DNA of 64,000 nt from Thermothelomyces thermophilus ATCC 42464 (GCF_000226095.1 NC_016476.1:806001-870000); one strand, 5' to 3'. Counted from the stretch's first letter, positions 23,401 through 34,540 are shown. A program made the numbers and translations. The notes: generated by a model from the sequence alone, not told the origin.

Positions 23401-24278
23401 CCAAGCATCTCGAAAGCATGCAGGATAACAAGAAGGGCATGGGAGACTTTTTTTTTTTTTTTTTTTGGTTTTGGTTTTGGTTTTGGATTTCAGTCACGCG
23501 AGCACTGCTGCAATAGCACATGGCATCCACGCCCAAATCGGACTATCTATGTATGGTAGTGTATATGCATATGATTTAAGAGTTAGGTAACGGTAAGACC
23601 ATCACGGTCTCGATCCGACTCGATGCCCACTCCAAGCGCATAAAATCCCAAAGGGCAGGTACTCTACACTAACGCCAACGTGGGGCGTTGTGTGTATGTA
23701 GTTACATGGGGTCCGCAACTTGTCCGTTCTCGTTTACACTACATACTTGACCGAAAGAAAGCTGGGTAGTTTAGCCCCGCAGCAGACGGCCCCTGGACAC
23801 GTTCCCCTATCAAGTGGATGTGAGAGGTTGGTGCGGGTTAGCCACCCCTCCATCCCACCATGGCCGCTTCGGCCCGCCAAGGCTGGCCCCAACCATCAGC
23901 TCCACACCGCCTGCCAACCAGAGCACCTGTTGAGTCCACGCACGCGATTTTTTTGCACCGAGAATTTCTCGCCCGACCTGCCAAGATTGGTTGCTGGTGT
24001 TGGAAGGGGCCGGGCGGGCAACCTGAGCTCGCCGTCGGAGGAGCCATCCCACGTGTGCGGTACCATCTTTGACCGACGGGAGCCCTGCCGCCTCGGACTG
24101 CACCCCGTTTGCCTTGCCTGCCAGGCGAAATACAAAACCAAGCTGTCCCGCACCTGCAACCCATCCCTCTTCCCCTCTGCTCACCAGATTCAGTCCATCC
24201 GTCACAATCAAAGCCCGCGCTGCTCATCCGCTCCGGGCACGCGACTCCAGACAGAGAGACAAAGGCACCGCCGCCGAG
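20439..24278. other. Long intergenic region, no supported gene
   Basis: 3.8 kb without a recognisable gene on either strand. It holds a poly-C tract followed by CT repeats (about 22280-22312), and a T tract running into TTTTGG repeats (23449-23487). The last few hundred bases are the phosphate permease promoter and leader. Confidence 0.5.
24050..24055 (+). promoter_or_regulatory. CACGTG element (candidate NUC-1/Pho4 site)
   Basis: A palindromic CACGTG lies 224 bases upstream of the phosphate permease start codon. In Neurospora NUC-1, and in yeast Pho4, binds this core upstream of phosphate-acquisition genes, including the orthologous permease. The match is seen in the sequence; regulation by phosphate starvation is inferred. 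Confidence 0.55.
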
Positions 24279-26357
24279 ATGGCTCTCCATCAGTTCGACT
24301 ACATCTTCGCCATCGGCCTCATCTTTGCCGCACTCGATGCCTGGAACATCGGTAAGCCCCCCCCCCCCACCCCCCCAAAGCAGCAGAAACAGCAGAAGCA
24401 GCAGCAGCAGCAGCTCTCACATCCGCCCCCCCAAATCCCAAGAATTCCCCCCCTCCCGTAAATATTGGAGTTTCTGACCCACTTGTGTCCCTCAGGTGCC
24501 AATGATGTGGCCAATTCGTGGGCGACGTCGGTCGGGTCGCAGTCCGTGACGTACCTGCAGGCCATGCTCCTCGCATCAGCAATGGAATTCGCCGGCTGCG
24601 TGGGTGTGGGCGCCCGTGTCGCCGACACCATCCGTACCAAGATTGTCGACACCTCGCTCTTCGTCGACGACCCGGCCCTGCTCATGCTTGGCATGGTCTG
24701 CGCCGTCGTCGCTTCCTCCCTCTACCTCACCTTCGCCACCAGGTTCGGCATGCCCGTATCCACCACCCATTCCATCCTCGGCGGTGTCATCGGCATGGGC
24801 GTTGCCTCAGTTGGTGCCAAAGGTAAGAGAGACCTCCGTCGTTGAAGTTGAGACCGACCAGGGGCTGACGGTTATTTTCGCAGGTGTTCAATGGGTGGGC
24901 TCCGGCAGCGGCACTAGCGCCATCAACTCGGGTGTTGTCCAGGTCTTCCTCGCGTGGATTATTGCTCCGGGCCTTGCTGGGTGCTTCGCTGCCATCATCT
25001 TCCTCCTTACCAAGTACATGGTGCTGATCCGAAGCAACTCCGCCCTTTGGGCGCTCCGCGTCGTTCCCTTCTACTTCGCCCTTACCGCCATGCTGCTTAC
25101 CATGCTGCTCCTGTGGAAAGGTGGCAGCTACGAGATCCACCTCACCGACCCCGAGATTGCCGGCACTATCGTTGGTGTTGGTGCGGGCTTCGGCCTCCTG
25201 GTTTCCCTCACGCTGGTGCCCTGGATGTACCGCGTCGTCATCAAGGAGGACTGGCAACTTCGCTGGTACCACATCCCCCTGGGACCTCTCCTGTTGCGTC
25301 GTGGTGACGTCCCTCCGCCGCCGGAGGATGCCGGCCCGGTCGTCAAGAACTACTATGAAGGCCGCATGACCAAGGAGGAGTTCGAGGCCCGCAAGGCTGC
25401 TCAGCGCGGCGATGTCGAAGTGGTGGGCGGCGACGCTGCCGCCGAGAAGACGGCCAGCGCGGAGGGTGCCGTGGCCGCGGACAAGTCGGCCACTGCGGAA
25501 GGCTCCGATGCCGCCTCGGCCGAGCGCCCGAACCGGAGCCCCCTCGCCGATGTCCGCAGCGCCCCCAAGAAGCTGGTGGGTCCCAAGCCCGAGGGCAAGT
25601 GGTACGAGGGCCGCGTGCTCTTCTGGTACGTCAAGTGGGCGCTGCTGCGCGGTGTCGACCAGGAAGTCGTCAACGCCAAGAGCACGCACAACATGCTGGC
25701 CAAGAACATCGACGAGGTGCACGCCTATGCCCAGCACTACGACAACAGGACCGAGTACATGTACAGCTTCCTCCAGATCATGACGGCCGCCACCGCTTCT
25801 TTCACCCACGGCGCCAACGACATTGCCAACGCCATCGGCCCCTTCGCGACCGTCCACCAGGTCTGGAACGATGGCGCGCTCCCGGCCAAGGGCAAGTCAG
25901 ACGTGCCCATCTGGATCCTCTGCTTCGGCGGTGCCATGCTGGTCATCGGCGTCTGGACCTACGGCTACAACATCATGCGCAACCTGGGTAACCGCCTGAC
26001 CCTGCAATCTCCCGCGCGCGGGTTTTCCATGGAGCTCGGCTCTGCCATTACCGTCATCCTTGCTACCCGCCTGAGTAAGTTTCCTCCTACCCACGGAACC
26101 TATTGTGCCTGCCCGTCACCGATCAGATCAGAACTAACGGTGTTGTTTTTGCAGAACTCCCCGTCTCTACCACTCAGTGCATCACTGGCGCCACTGTCGG
26201 CGTCGGCCTCTGCTCCGGAACTTGGCGCACCGTTAACTGGCGCATGGTCTTGTGGATCTACTTCGGATGGATCATCACCCTGCCCGTCACGGGTATCATT
26301 TCGGGTTGCCTGATGGGTATTATCATTAATGCTCCTCGCTGGGGCTACTCTGGCTGA
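24279..26357 (+). CDS. pho-4: Sodium/phosphate symporter, PHO-4/Pho89 type
   Basis: Four exons: 24279-24351, 24496-24822, 24884-26074 and 26155-26357, all splices in phase 1; 597 aa. Two inverted PiT repeats are visible. The first has GANDVANSWATSVGS and PVSTTHSILGG near the N terminus; the second has GANDIANAIGPFATV and LPVSTTQCITGATVG near the C terminus. Several of these motifs are completed only by the splices, which fixes the introns. Between the repeats lies a long hydrophilic Ala/Glu-rich cytoplasmic loop (about residues 330-430). About ten or more hydrophobic segments fit the PiT family. The family imports inorganic phosphate with sodium across the plasma membrane and is induced by phosphate starvation in Neurospora. 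The CACGTG element upstream supports the same control here. Confidence 0.95.
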
Positions 26358-28380
26358 AAAAAAAAAATACTCATCGGGCGCGGGACAGTTTGAGTAGCAG
26401 TTGATTGGGGTTTGCAGGATGAGCCAAACTTGGGGTGTTTGCAGTTGTACTTGGTTGTTTTCATGTTAATATTCAAAATACCCCTGTATCGATCATCGGT
26501 CAGATATGTGACCATGTAATGGATGTGTCATACACCGTTCTTCTATCGCAGAAAGTGACATTGAGCAAGCCAAGATGAGTGACATCGTCTGGCCGCCACG
26601 AAGAAGCGATGCAGAACAGCCACTTCCATCCTACAACCTGCAGAGAATCCTCCAGTCGGCATATGCGCATGCCGTGTTGCACCATTCCCAAAGCTCAGGT
26701 GGCTCACTTGCCTAATTAGATACACAAACTGTAGGATAACAAGACAGCAGAAAACTGAGCGCACCATCTCAAACCAGGATCTTCAGAGTGTTTCCGTTGC
26801 GAGTCAAAACACAACGCTTAGAATGCTGCACCAAAAGGTCTTGTACGGCCCAAGTTATCGTAGACAGTGGTTTTAAGCTCTATTGCAACCAAACTAGTAG
26901 AAGTTTCGTTTCGGGATGGGATTTGGGCCGGCGAAGGGTCCTATCACGGAGATTAGTATTAATACTCACTCAAAGAGGCCCGTAAACGGGTCCTACTAGA
27001 CAAGGAGGGACTGTTTGCTCAAAAGAATGTATTACTTCAGTGCCTTAAGTAGGTACCATGAACAATACGATAGCGGATGAAAGATCTATACTCCTTACGC
27101 CGGCACCTCGCATAGATAGTTATAGAGAGGTTTACTTGGCCAAGTAATTAGGTACCTAGGCTCTGGAAGGAGGCGCGAAAGACGGCTTTACCTAGTACTA
27201 GAATGGACCTACCTAGCCTTACTTATATATGCTCTACTAGTTTATAGAGCGTTTGTTACTAGTTTATAACTGATCTAGTAGATATATAGTTACAGCCTAG
27301 TTAGGGCCTGACCTAGGGCCTAACTAGGCCTTACCTAGGTTATATATATATATATATACTAGGTAAATTAGTATTCGCGACGTTCGGAGTTCGGGTTTTG
27401 AGAGGGTTTCGATTCAGTGTGGCCAGAGGGGTGCCTAACTACCTTCCAGTGGAAGATTCCATAGAGAGAGGTTCACCTCCACGGGTGATGCCTGAGAATA
27501 CTGGTTATGGTCCTCACCTCACATGACCTAGATTTGAGGTTCATTCCCACAGTCCAGAGGGCGAGGTCCACATTGTGTTTCGAGCTTTCGCGGGCAATAG
27601 AAATTAGCAAAAGTTGGAAGTAATTAGAACAGGGTATGAATCAGCGATAACAACCAGCTACCATCGTCGCATTCTCCATCAAGAGGCGTCGAACTACCTA
27701 ACTTCCTTTTTTCTTTATTTTCGCCGGGAGAGGGTCCTCATCCGTTTTATACCTTCACTAGCTTTGGTTGTTTAGGCGGAGAGGAGAGAACTGATGTAGG
27801 CACTTACGTCAGGCCAACTGTGTAGGCTTCTCGAAGTTTAATTACCTAAGATATTTACCGTCTTCCTGATCACCATCAGGAGTTGTGCGAGCAAGGAGAC
27901 GAGTGCTAACGCGAGGCCCTCTGCAAACGCACTGATAACTCGCTCGAGGTGGTCATCGGAAGAAGTCCTTGAGCTATCGCTCAGGCTCCGTAATGTCTGG
28001 TTGCCGCAGATTCTCCTGGGATTCACTAATTAGCGCGTACCTATATATCTGTTTCACGTACGACCACCCTGTCAATGCTTGGCTATCTGTTAACTGGATG
28101 ATACCATCCTTTTAACATGCATTCGGTGGGGCAGACATTGTAGTTACCCATATCTACTCTTCTTAAGTGCGAGTTTGCCACCAGAAGTTGCGGATTACCC
28201 GATATTAAACACTAGTATTAATTCTATCGAGAGCTACTGATACCCTGGCCTATCAAGATAGTCCCGCATCGGATTCTCGGAGTTTTCCCTCCTAGGGAAA
28301 CAAAGCCCGTCTTCAAATCTGATCAAGAGGCAGACGGAGGGCTACCTGTAACTCACCAGTAGCTAAAATCAGTCGTCAGC
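26358..28380. other. AT-rich, probably RIP-affected intergenic region
   Basis: No gene recognised. From about 27000 to 27380 the DNA is dense in TA and CTAG steps, with a (TA) run at 27341-27358. This fits decayed repeat DNA after RIP. Confidence 0.5.
27295..27329. repeat. 11-bp perfect inverted repeat in AT-rich DNA
   Basis: GCCTAGTTAGG (27295-27305) and CCTAACTAGGC (27319-27329) are exact reverse complements separated by 13 bases that themselves contain CCTAGG. It could be a hairpin or the terminus of a decayed element. Confidence 0.6.
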
Positions 28381-29735
28381 TCACGTCCAGAACCTCCATC
28401 CTTCACGGTCCCTCCCTACGCCAACCAGTTGCTCCATACCCCGAGCACCGACGGCATTCTCAAATTTTTCCTGGTCGATCTCTTCGCCGTTTTCTCCAGC
28501 AGAACCGTTTCTGAATACCGCGGGCCAAAGCACGCCAACTCCGTCGGCGCCTAGGATCGCGTCGTATTTCTGAAATCCTTCTGCCGTGAACCTCCGGTCG
28601 AGTTCTTCCAAAGTTTCCTCGTTGACGTCTGGCCGGAGGAGTGTAATGGCACACCCACCACCTCCGGCACCAGTGAGCTTTGTCCAGCCGATACCAGAAT
28701 GGTCGACGAGCTCGCAGACGCGCTGTAGGCGTGGGTGAGAGACCCCTAGTGCATCTAGCAATCCGTGGTTCATGCGAATCAACGTCCCAAGCGGTCGAGA
28801 GCGTCGCACGTGCCATTACCGTTGAAGTTGGCAGAGGAGAGAAGCTCCAATGCCGAAGCGGTGAGTTGGCCGATTGCATCCAAGATTAGGCCTGTCGTCG
28901 TAGGGTGACTGTCTTTCAGCCTTCGCACTTTTCCTACTTGCGTGGCCGTGGAACGCGGCTGCCTAGTGTCGACGAGAAGGAGTCGTAGCTTCGGAAAGTT
29001 GACGAGAGGGGTAACGGATGATGGCCCAGAGGTGTTTTTCTGAAAAAGTACGGCTTTCCCCCTAGAAGAGACCGTATTGTCCACCCCGCTAGGATCTCCG
29101 TGGATGCATAACTCCCCCACATATGCCCAGTGGTTGATGCGTTCGATTTGTACCTCTGCTTCCTTGAGAGGCTGGTCGGGATGAGGTCCTGCCAGGGAGC
29201 GTGTCTGGAGGAGCAGCGCTGTGCTCAAGCAAACGCAAATGCTGGCGCTACTACCCAGGCCGGCACCAATTGGAATAGTCGATCGAAGGGTGTAAATGAA
29301 TCCAGGGCTTTGCGAGGAGCCCAAGGAAAGGAAGAGGTAGAGGAAGGCAGTCGCAGATCGTACATGCATTCTTCGCTGCTTCTCTGGAAGGTCCCTGGAC
29401 ACGGCCTCCGCATGCGGCTTGATGGCGTTGAGTAACTCTGGGTCGAGGGAGTGGATGACAGAGTAGTAGAACTTCTTCTTAGAAGCATGGTGAAAAACTG
29501 GCCACGGCAGAGAATCGATTGTCCACGTGTGGTTCAAACCAATATCTCTAAAGTTCAATGTGACGGTGCGTCGGGACTTGGTGAGGGTCGTGACGAGGAG
29601 GTAGGATCTGAGTGAAATGGCTGCGGCAACGGCTGGCTTGCCAAAAACCGCGGCATGTTCACCGAAGACGATGACTTTTCCTGGTGCGGACACCATGAAA
29701 GTAGGCGCCATCGGCGATGAAACTTTTCTCTCCAT
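28381..29735 (-). pseudogene. Mevalonate kinase paralogue with a frameshift
   Basis: Starting at the Met of MERKVSSPMAP (29735), the frame encodes VSAPGKVIVFGEHAAVFGK, the GHMP ATP-binding motif TIPIGAGLGSSAS, and GDPSGVDNTV, all diagnostic of mevalonate kinase (ERG12 family; phosphorylates mevalonate in the isoprenoid pathway). Near 28786 the frame breaks: frame one ends DALDRLGR-stop, while the -1 frame continues LIRMNHGLLDALGVSHPRLQRV and LTGAGGGGCAITLL (GHMP motif 3) to a stop at 28381. Together they span about 450 residues, the full family length. A single missing base in the CCC run (28786-28788, GGG on the coding strand) explains it; no intron with usable splice sites spans the conserved LIRMNHGLL block. 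Several positions differ from what I expect of the housekeeping enzyme, suggesting a diverged second copy. A sequencing error is possible. Confidence 0.8.
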
Positions 29736-31153
29736 GGCCTTAGATTTGAGGCCCGTTAAAAAAGGACTGGTGGTTAGGCTGCTTACGGAATGAGGTAGGA
29801 AATTTTTCGAGCACTCCAAGAGAAATTTCAAGGTGTTATACGCGTATACAGACAAAGAGTGGTAATTAATGTTGGTGTCTATGGGGGAAAATTGGTGGGC
29901 GAAGTAAACAGACAAACGGGGCGGTCTAGTGTTAACAGCGTAGGCCGGTCCCGGTCATATGACCACTTCCAACATAAGGCCTGAGCACGTGCTCTGAAGC
30001 GTGACCGTCACCCTTTCCCCCTCCAAGCTGTCACTCGACTTTGCTTCATCTGTGAATTGGTCTTGGTTGGATTCTGAAGCCTGTGGCCGGACAAGGCCGC
30101 TATCCAGTGTCAATGCTTCCAGGACCCGGAGATGACGGCGGCGGCACGGCTTCAAAAGCATGGCCGAGACGCATCGAAGTCCTTTTTAGGGAGCATTTTC
30201 AACGTATGTGAGCTTGATGGCAACCCACCTCCTCCGATTCAGGATGGTGCCTAATTACATAAAACGCATAACGCAGCCAAAGATCTCAGACACTATCTAC
30301 AATACCCGGGCCATAAAGGCGTTTATCGTCGTCATCGCAATGTCGACGACGACCGACACGACGCTAAAGGTCGGCCCGGTCTTGGCCGGCGGATAGCTGC
30401 ACGGATGGCTCGGCATCGGCCAGCTCAAGTACGCTGGCGCCCTCATCGTCCGGCAAGGATGGTGTGCTTGCCCGGCCCTCCTGTGCTTGTGGCGGCTCGA
30501 CAGAAGCCTCCTCGTTGTGCCGCTCTCTGTCGTCTTAAACCAGAGGACGATGTTCTGAGCCGCTCGTCTGATCGTTGTCATCGCGGTGATCGTTAGGCAG
30601 AGAGAGGCGGCAGCTATAGGACCGATGCTGTGTTTCAACCTCGAGGCTGGAGGCGGCAATATGTAGACTCTGGGCGCGACGGTGCAAGTCCAGGACAGAT
30701 AACAATGACAGGATGGGAATGCTGTGGTCGCGCTGGCGCTCTAGGCGTTAGAGCGATCTCTACGCCTCTGGTAATAGGGCGTCGCCCTAGTATAGAGATG
30801 TCTGCTACTAAGAGGCAGCTCCCCTGGTCATAAGGGCAGCAGTGCTTACCCTTCGGCGCTTATACCGCAGAGGTTTGTCATCGTCCCTACTCTGCTCGGC
30901 GTTGCTACGTATAATAGGATAGTAGTTCTCCAGGTCCCTGGCATCCCGATGTCGACGACGACCGATGTCGCGCTAGAGGTTGACGTGGTCTTGGCTAGCA
31001 GGGCCTTGGCTAGCAGATGGTGCTGTAGCTGGCTCGGCATTTGCTAGTTTAAATTCGGTTTACATCACGTTGTCCGACAACGACGGTGTGCTCGTCTGGC
31101 TCTTCTGTGCTCGCGGTGGCACGATAGAACTCTCCTTATCATGCTCTCCTCTG

Positions 31154-31740
31154 GTCAGCGTGCCGTTCGAAAGCACCATTGTTAACTGGAGTGCCGAGAA
31201 GCTGACTCCGAGAGGAGTCCTCGAGTTCTACAAGAACGCCCAACTTCTAGTGTTATAGAACAAGGCTCTCACGCGGATGGTTCTGACTACGTGAGACAAC
31301 AGGGCCCTACTTTTGTTGTATATTTAGGGAGCTCCTCGTAGTGCCCCCGGCACTACCTAGATACTTAACAATTAACACATCTTTTATCACCACTTCTCAG
31401 GCTCATACGAGTGTTCCAGGAGTGCCTGCCACAGCGCTCACACCGTTATAGATAGTCGACCATTACAGCACATCTAACCATGCTATAGCACCTAGTGCCA
31501 GACCGACAGGACTTTCAGCCTAGAGAATATACCATAGGGTAGTGACTATTAGACCGATAGGTGCCCTTACGTCCACTACTCACTCGCCTGGCCCGATAGA
31601 GAGAGACGTAGACGAGTTACCGTATCGAGCCGCGTTCGATAGTCTAAAGACTTTTAGAGAGGGGCGGCCGGTCATATATACTATATTGGGACCCCTAGAT
31701 ATATAGATATATGACAGATTATATATAAATATACGTCTGT
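31154..31740 (+). repeat. RIP-degraded copy of the 33.7-34.0 kb repeat, split by a solo LTR
   Basis: 31154-31250 plus 31491-31740 align with 33685-34030. Many differences are C-to-T or G-to-A in this copy, often at CA or TG steps (for example CCCAG to CCTAG, ATGGGG to ATAGGG). The peptide IVNWSAEK.TPRGVLEFYKNAQL is still readable, but the frame ends soon after. Confidence 0.8.
31251..31490. mobile_element. Solo LTR, 240 bp, with 5-bp target duplication
   Basis: The segment interrupts the degraded repeat exactly and is absent from the matching place in the cleaner copy. It begins TGTTATAG and ends CTATAGCA, so it has TG...CA ends and near-inverted termini. It is flanked by TCTAG (31246-31250) and CCTAG (31491-31495), a 5-bp target site duplication with one C-to-T difference. 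It contains a TATA-like TGTATATTTAG. No internal retrotransposon coding region is present, so it is most likely a solo LTR left by recombination. Confidence 0.7.
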
Positions 31741-32285
31741 AATATAACTTGATCACAATTGTAGCTATATAGTTGAATATGTTGAGCATTTGCTTTTAAC
31801 TGTAACCACTACATTGACAAATGTTATAAATGACTAATTAGTTATCTGCGTATCAAAGAAGATCACGCCCTGTCATTCCGTTATCGGTATGGACCTAGAG
31901 GTGGTTTCAAGGCACGGAAAATGTCGACTTTCTTGCTCCCGCATCCTCCGTAGCAGTCATATGAAGATCATATCCTGCATTTCGCTCCCACACAAATGTG
32001 TTTGGCGGTCACAGTCGTGCCGGCTTCGCTCCGTGTTTCGCACTGTGTCTGGGGCTGCATCACCTGGTATGCTGAACACTTGATCATTATTAAAGCCACT
32101 TGACGTTTGCGCGCGCCTTCCTCCAACATCCGTTTCCTATTTGAATCGCTCCTGGCCTCAACGAATCGACCTGCTGTCCCTTATAATCCGCAATTGCCAG
32201 TTCGCTTTCTTATGCCTTCTTCGTCTCTTCAATACCTCCAGTCCGCCTCGCACCCTTGATTGCCCTCGCAGACCTGAATCAAATC

Positions 32286-33416
32286 ATGTAAGTAACCGCT
32301 AATTGAAGAATTTCATCTTTTCGGCACTGATTGACAACGGAAAGGGCCACAACACCTACCGCTGTGCCCTACCAGAAAGGGACGAAGCTAGATATACTCG
32401 TGCGCGAAACCTATGTCGGCGACATATCGCCCTCTGAGCCGGTTACCGTCACAATCCACAAACTGCTTTCAATAACCACATCCGCGGTCCTGGACGTCAC
32501 CATGCCAAACCCCCACGGCAGTCCCACGCACTTTGTTCTCAAGCTTTACGACCGTCGGTTTGGCACATTTCTTCGCTCTAATGTACACGGCCAGGTCGTG
32601 CCACATACACAGGAAATTGAAGCGGCATTTCGGACCTTCGTCATGAAAGGGACAATGCTCGCTTTTCTCGAGTGGCTAGAGGACACGAACAAGACACGCG
32701 ATATGCCCATGAAACCTCGGCATTTTCTAGACGACGCCGACAACGGTCCTGTCAAGTTCGAGGCGGCCCTGTGGGCAAAGTGCCACGAGAACTTTGAACG
32801 CGAGACCCAGGCCTATACCCGGCTCAGGGATCTCCAGGGCAAGTCCATCCCGCGTATGCTTGCGCATGTATGCCTGGCAGCCACCGACGACGAACCTGTG
32901 GACGCCCTCAAAGAAATGTCTCCGGAGTTGGTGCCCTACTTGGAAGTCAACGGCATTCTTTTGGAACGGATCGACGGATATGAATTAGAAGACATGACCG
33001 CTTCACCGCTAGCTCCTCCAACCCATGAGTGGCAACGAATTGTGCAATCGGCGGTTAATCTAGCGCATGATATCAATAGGCGCGGCATCGTCATGCAGGA
33101 TTGCGACCCGCGCAACGTGGTTGTGCACGAGGTTTCGCAGACGCCGCACTTCGTCGACTTGGCAGAGTGTCGCTTCCGGGATGAGATGGAGAAGTATTGG
33201 CATGAGTGGGAGTGGGACGACGATGAAGATTGGGATCCGGAGATCGAGTACTGGAAGTTTGTAGACGACTATGATAACCCGAAGGATATAGGGGCGCCAA
33301 TGGTGACTCGCGCGAAAAGAGAGAGGGGCGTGGACCTGCAAGTTGAGTATCCGACTTGCAAGGCTCTCATATCCCATATACGGCACAGGAAAGCGGAGGT
33401 AGCAAGAAAATGGTAG
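32286..33416 (+). CDS. Protein-kinase-like fungal protein (start codon split by an intron)
   Basis: Exon 1 contributes only AT (32286-32287); a 57-nt intron GTAAGT...AAAG follows; exon 2 is 32345-33416, giving 357 aa beginning MATTPTAVPYQKG. The only alternative in-frame ATGs are far downstream, inside the conserved region. Kinase-like features: HFVLKLYDRRFG (candidate beta-3 Lys), GIVMQDCDPRNVVV (catalytic-loop-like, D and N retained), HFVDLAECRF in place of DFG. An acidic stretch EWEWDDDEDWDPEIEYW lies near the C terminus. This resembles a large ascomycete family annotated as protein kinase-like or aminoglycoside phosphotransferase-like; catalytic activity is uncertain. It lies between repeats. 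Confidence 0.75.
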
Positions 33417-33507
33417 GATTAAGGCAGTACTTTCTTCTCTCATACCTCAGTTTCCTGTGGACGGTGACTCTGTCCTGACTGCAACTGCCTCTTGACACTC
33501 GCCAAAC

Positions 33508-33828
33508 ATGGAAACGTATCTCGACAAGGCAAATCCAGCCGGCATCTCGGTTTGCACCTGGGGCGTTGAAACGTGGGAGAAATTGCACGGCGAAGGGCGG
33601 GCACTTACGAAGCATACGTTTCATATTGGATTCTGCCTCATTGACGGCGGCCACTACTCCTGTGTCCTCGCCCATACGGTTCAAGGTCAGCGTGCCGTCG
33701 AAGGCACCATTGTTAACTGGAGTGCCGACAAGCCGACTCCGAGAGAAGTCCTCGAGTTCTACAAGAACGCTCAACTCTCAGTGCCGGACCGACAGGACTT
33801 TCAGCCCAGAGAATATGCCATGGGGTAA
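33508..33828 (+). CDS. Small orphan ORF, 106 aa
   Basis: Single frame from ATG at 33508 (context AACATGG) to a stop at 33828, 91 bases after the kinase-like gene. No family recognised and no signal peptide. The second half (from GQRAVEGTIVNWS) is encoded by the repeat that also occurs, degraded, at 31154-31740. The first half is unique in the window. It may be a genuine short gene recently duplicated in part, or a repeat fragment fused to unique sequence. The ORF is unbroken and less TA-rich than the other copy. Confidence 0.4.
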   Translation: METYLDKANPAGISVCTWGVETWEKLHGEGRALTKHTFHIGFCLIDGGHYSCVLAHTVQGQRAVEGTIVNWSADKPTPREVLEFYKNAQLSVPDRQDFQPREYAMG

Positions 33829-34030
33829 CGACTATTAGACCGATGGGTGCCCTCACGTCCACCACTCACTCGCCTGGCCCGATGGAGAGAGACGTAGACG
33901 AGTTGCCGCATCGAGCCGCGTTCGACAGTCCGAAGACTTTCGGAGAGGGGCGGCCGGTCACATGTACTAATAATTATCTCGGGTCCCTCGGATTCATATA
34001 TACACGACGGATTACATATAAATGTACGTC
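33685..34030 (+). repeat. Cleaner copy of the dispersed repeat
   Basis: About 345 bp that match 31154-31250 plus 31491-31740 without the solo LTR. It includes the 3' half of the 106-aa ORF and about 200 bases beyond its stop, ending near ACGTCTGTGA. Confidence 0.8.
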
Positions 34031-34540
34031 TGTGACGATCGGGTTCCTCCGAGACCGTCCGGCTTCATCCACGCCGGGGTATCGTTGGTAACCGTTGATT
34101 CCGCGCTCGTCGAGGGGGCGGGGGACGGGGGGCCGGGGCCGGCGCAGGGGGGATGCATGTTGCAGGTGGTGACAAGGGGGTGGACGCACGTCCAAGAGGA
34201 TCCAAGTATCCAAGAGGATTCATTCCGTCCTGCACCTTGACATCCCTTCTTGGCAGTTGAACCTCGACTCCTTGGTGTTGACGTGTTAAACCGGGCAGGC
34301 GAACGGGTCCCCTGCCTTGCTCCGCTTCGCATCCTTTGACGCCTTCTCGATTCCCTATTTGGCGGTCTACTTTTTTGCGTCAGGAGGGGTCTCGACTGCC
34401 GGTTTGCGCCCGGTTACCGTTGCCGGTTACTCGATCAAGAAGGAGCAGGAGAGAGCAGCCATCCTCCCCCGGAACCCGGGACTCATCCGGGCCAGTTATC
34501 GATTGGGCTCAAAGTGCCGCCCACTACGCTAGCTCGGGAC

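Larger units (their letters stand above)
29736..32285. other. Repeat-rich, RIP-marked region without an intact gene
   Basis: Contains two diverged copies of a roughly 210-bp sequence (about 30333-30545 and 30940-31150, sharing ATGTCGACGACGACCGA), the degraded repeat copy and the solo LTR listed separately. TA-rich DNA follows at 31670-31790. The last 200 bases are the leader of the kinase-like gene. Confidence 0.5.

Noticed and set aside
23449-23487. TTTTGG repeats as telomeric DNA
   Set aside because: Only four units, internal, and not the TTAGGG repeat of filamentous ascomycetes.
23720-24355. 211-codon frame overlapping the start of the phosphate permease
   Set aside because: It runs through the promoter, leader and first permease exon in another frame and has no domain.
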